From Hyphomicrobiales bacterium (lineage in GTDB: Bacteria > Pseudomonadota > Alphaproteobacteria > Rhizobiales > Devosiaceae): a stretch of 13,008 nt of DNA. Shown one piece after another: positions 11,382-13,008 of this stretch; the first letter of the stretch is position 1; every line of letters begins with the position of its first letter. The stretch lies in the NCBI GenBank assembly GCA_026989045.1, contig JALSJY010000194.1, forward strand, positions 1 through 13,008, given 5' to 3'. Below the pieces are notes generated by a model, which saw nothing but the letters and a program-made list of their open reading frames with translations, was not told the DNA's origin and made no database searches. The position numbers and the translations under genes are program-made.

Positions 11382-13008
11382 TGTTGATTGAACTTGGTCA
11401 TTATGCTCTTGTTTTAGCTTTTGTATTAGCAGTTTCTCAGGCTATTATTGGCCTGATTTATTGGCGTGATGAAGGGCGAGCTGCAAGTTTTGTTCGTCAA
11501 TCTGCTATTTGGCAATTCGTGCTTGTATCTATTTCTTTTATAATCCTTGTTTATGCTTTTGTGGTTTCAGATTTTTCACTTAGTCTGGCCTATCAAAATT
11601 CATATTCCCTACAACCATTGCTTTATAAAATTACCTCTGTTTGGGGTAATCATGAAGGCTCTATTTTGCTTTGGGTGTTGATATTAGTATTATTTAGCGC
11701 CGCGGTAGCTGTGTTTGGGCGTGATTTACCAATACAATTGCGCACATTAGTCCTCTCGATCCAAGGAATAATGGCAGCGGCATTTGCAGGTTTTTCAATT
11801 TTCACTTCAAACCCTTTTACAAGGTTAGACCCTGCGCCATTTGAGGGAACAGACCTTAATCCTATCTTGCAAGACATTGGATTAGCTATTCACCCACCAC
11901 TTTTATATCTTGGTTATGTTGGTTTTTCAGTTTGTTTTTCTTTTGCTATAGCAGCCCTTATATCAGGAAAAATTGATGCCGCATGGGCGCGCTGGGTGCG
12001 CCCTTGGACAGTTGTTTCTTGGGTCTTCTTAACGCTTGGTAACGCTATGGGTTCATATTGGGCATATTATGAGCTTGGTTGGGGCGGCTGGTGGTTCTGG
12101 GATCCGGTTGAAAATTCTTCCTTCATGCCATGGCTGGTCGGCACAGCATTATTGCACTCTGCAATCGTAATGGAAAAACGTAATGCTCTAAAAATCTGGA
12201 CAATATTTTTGGCGATTATGACTTTCTCTTTGAGTTTGCTGGGTGCGTTTTTGGTGCGTTCAGGAATTTTGACCTCAGTGCATACATTTGCATCTGATCC
12301 AACGCGTGGTATGGTGCTACTGGCTCTTTTAGCAGTTACAATTGGTGCCGCATTTACTATTTTTGCTATTCGCGCACCATCGCTAAGAGCAGGTGGATTA
12401 TTTGCACCGATTAGCCGTGAAGGCTCGCTCGTGTTGAATAATTTATTTTTAGCAACTGCTACTGCGGCTATTCTTGTTGGTACATTATACCCACTTATTC
12501 TTGATGCATTGACTGGCGCAAGAATTTCGGTTGGTGCACCATTTTTTGATCTAACTTTTGGTATTTTAATGGTGCCATTATTACTGGTGTTGCCATTTGG
12601 GCCATTTCTTGGTTGGAAACGAGCTGATATTGTTGCCGTAACTCAGCGCCTTGCTGGTGCCGCTGGATTGGCTTTACTTATGGCTATCATAGTGTTTATG
12701 GTAACAGGCAGAAATATTTCGCTTGCTCCAATTGGTGTGTTTTTAGGATTTTGGGTGGCATTTGGCGCTCTTGCTGATCTTGTTTTTAGATCCAAATTTG
12801 GCAAAATTTCTCTTAGGGAAAGCATAAAGCGCCTGTTTGGCCTCTCAAAAAGCATTTGGTCAACTGCGCTAGCGCATTTTGGCGTTGGAGTGACCGTGCT
12901 TGGCATTGTTATTGTTAGCGCATGGGAGAGTGAAAATATTACTACAATGAGAATTGGGGAGGTAGCTGAGTTGGCTGGTTATTCAGTAGAATTCACTGTA
13001 GCCGATCA
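11381..13008 (+). CDS. ccmF: Cytochrome c haem lyase subunit CcmF (CycK), 3' truncated by window
   Basis: The first 542 residues of a protein usually ~650 aa long. CcmF is the multi-pass membrane core of the holocytochrome c synthase, taking haem from holo-CcmE and attaching it to apocytochrome c presented by CcmI/CcmH. The tryptophan-rich WWD haem-handling motif is GWGGWWFWDPVEN at ~233-245. Histidines corresponding to the four known haem ligands are present: H171 (IHPPLLYLGY) and H301 (SVHTFASDP) on the periplasmic side, H259 (LLHSAI) and H499 (LAHFGVG) in membrane segments. HEGSILLW (91-98) is another family hallmark. The start ATG shares one base with the ccmE stop (TAATG), with AAGGAG at 11365-11370 ten nt upstream. 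No frameshift or stop appears up to the window end. ccmH (cycL) is expected next. Confidence 0.96.
   Translation, partial: MLIELGHYALVLAFVLAVSQAIIGLIYWRDEGRAASFVRQSAIWQFVLVSISFIILVYAFVVSDFSLSLAYQNSYSLQPLLYKITSVWGNHEGSILLWVLILVLFSAAVAVFGRDLPIQLRTLVLSIQGIMAAAFAGFSIFTSNPFTRLDPAPFEGTDLNPILQDIGLAIHPPLLYLGYVGFSVCFSFAIAALISGKIDAAWARWVRPWTVVSWVFLTLGNAMGSYWAYYELGWGGWWFWDPVENSSFMPWLVGTALLHSAIVMEKRNALKIWTIFLAIMTFSLSLLGAFLVRSGILTSVHTFASDPTRGMVLLALLAVTIGAAFTIFAIRAPSLRAGGLFAPISREGSLVLNNLFLATATAAILVGTLYPLILDALTGARISVGAPFFDLTFGILMVPLLLVLPFGPFLGWKRADIVAVTQRLAGAAGLALLMAIIVFMVTGRNISLAPIGVFLGFWVAFGALADLVFRSKFGKISLRESIKRLFGLSKSIWSTALAHFGVGVTVLGIVIVSAWESENITTMRIGEVAELAGYSVEFTVAD

Noticed and set aside
11650..11877. 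75-codon minus-strand ORF inside ccmF
   Set aside because: It is a shadow of the well-supported ccmF frame, as is the 87-codon one at 12643-12906.

Overview
The window looks like chromosome from an AT-rich alphaproteobacterium, most likely of the Hyphomicrobiales (Rhizobiales). The evidence is a FeuP/FeuQ two-component pair of the rhizobial/Brucella type, lying upstream of a cytochrome c maturation operon (ccmI-ccmE-ccmF, the cycHJK genes of rhizobia). The same strand also carries the tail end of a gene-transfer-agent (GTA)-like or phage tail cluster. Base composition is low in GC by eye. No genus can be named from the sequence.

Layout. (1) Positions 1-1118: the 3' end of a GTA gp15-like tail/host-specificity gene, then a GH108-type muramidase whose C-terminus is a holin-like membrane domain. 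(2) 1119-1961: a toxin-antitoxin-like pair made of a strongly translated 52-aa protein resembling only the C-terminal half of a DUF1778 antitoxin and a complete GNAT toxin, preceded by a palindrome. (3) 1962-4604: a small exported PepSY-like protein, a repeat- and hairpin-rich leader, and feuP-feuQ (1-nt overlap). (4) 4605-5138: a lipoprotein of the 17-kDa surface-antigen type. (5) 5222-9687: a three-gene block consisting of an unrecognised 426-aa protein (+), convergent with a two-gene minus-strand operon. That operon encodes a diverged sarcosine-oxidase-like pair, a SoxB-like 365-aa protein followed by a SoxA-like 695-aa protein. (6) 9817-13008: ccmI, ccmE and ccmF, tightly packed, with ccmF cut by the window edge.

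How the parts work together. FeuP/FeuQ is an envelope-sensing phosphorelay, and the PepSY-like protein is well placed to modulate its periplasmic sensor. CcmI, CcmE and CcmF form the haem-ligation branch of System I cytochrome c biogenesis. The muramidase/holin protein could provide lysis for the adjacent GTA/phage-like cluster.

The most unusual items are the sarcosine-oxidase-like pair, the antitoxin without a DNA-binding domain, and the muramidase-holin fusion with a plausible internal start. In the sarcosine-oxidase-like pair the beta subunit has a degraded nucleotide-binding loop and lacks the expected flavin-linking histidine region, while the alpha subunit lacks a full aminomethyltransferase domain. 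No tRNA, rRNA, CRISPR array, insertion sequence or convincing rho-independent terminator was seen.
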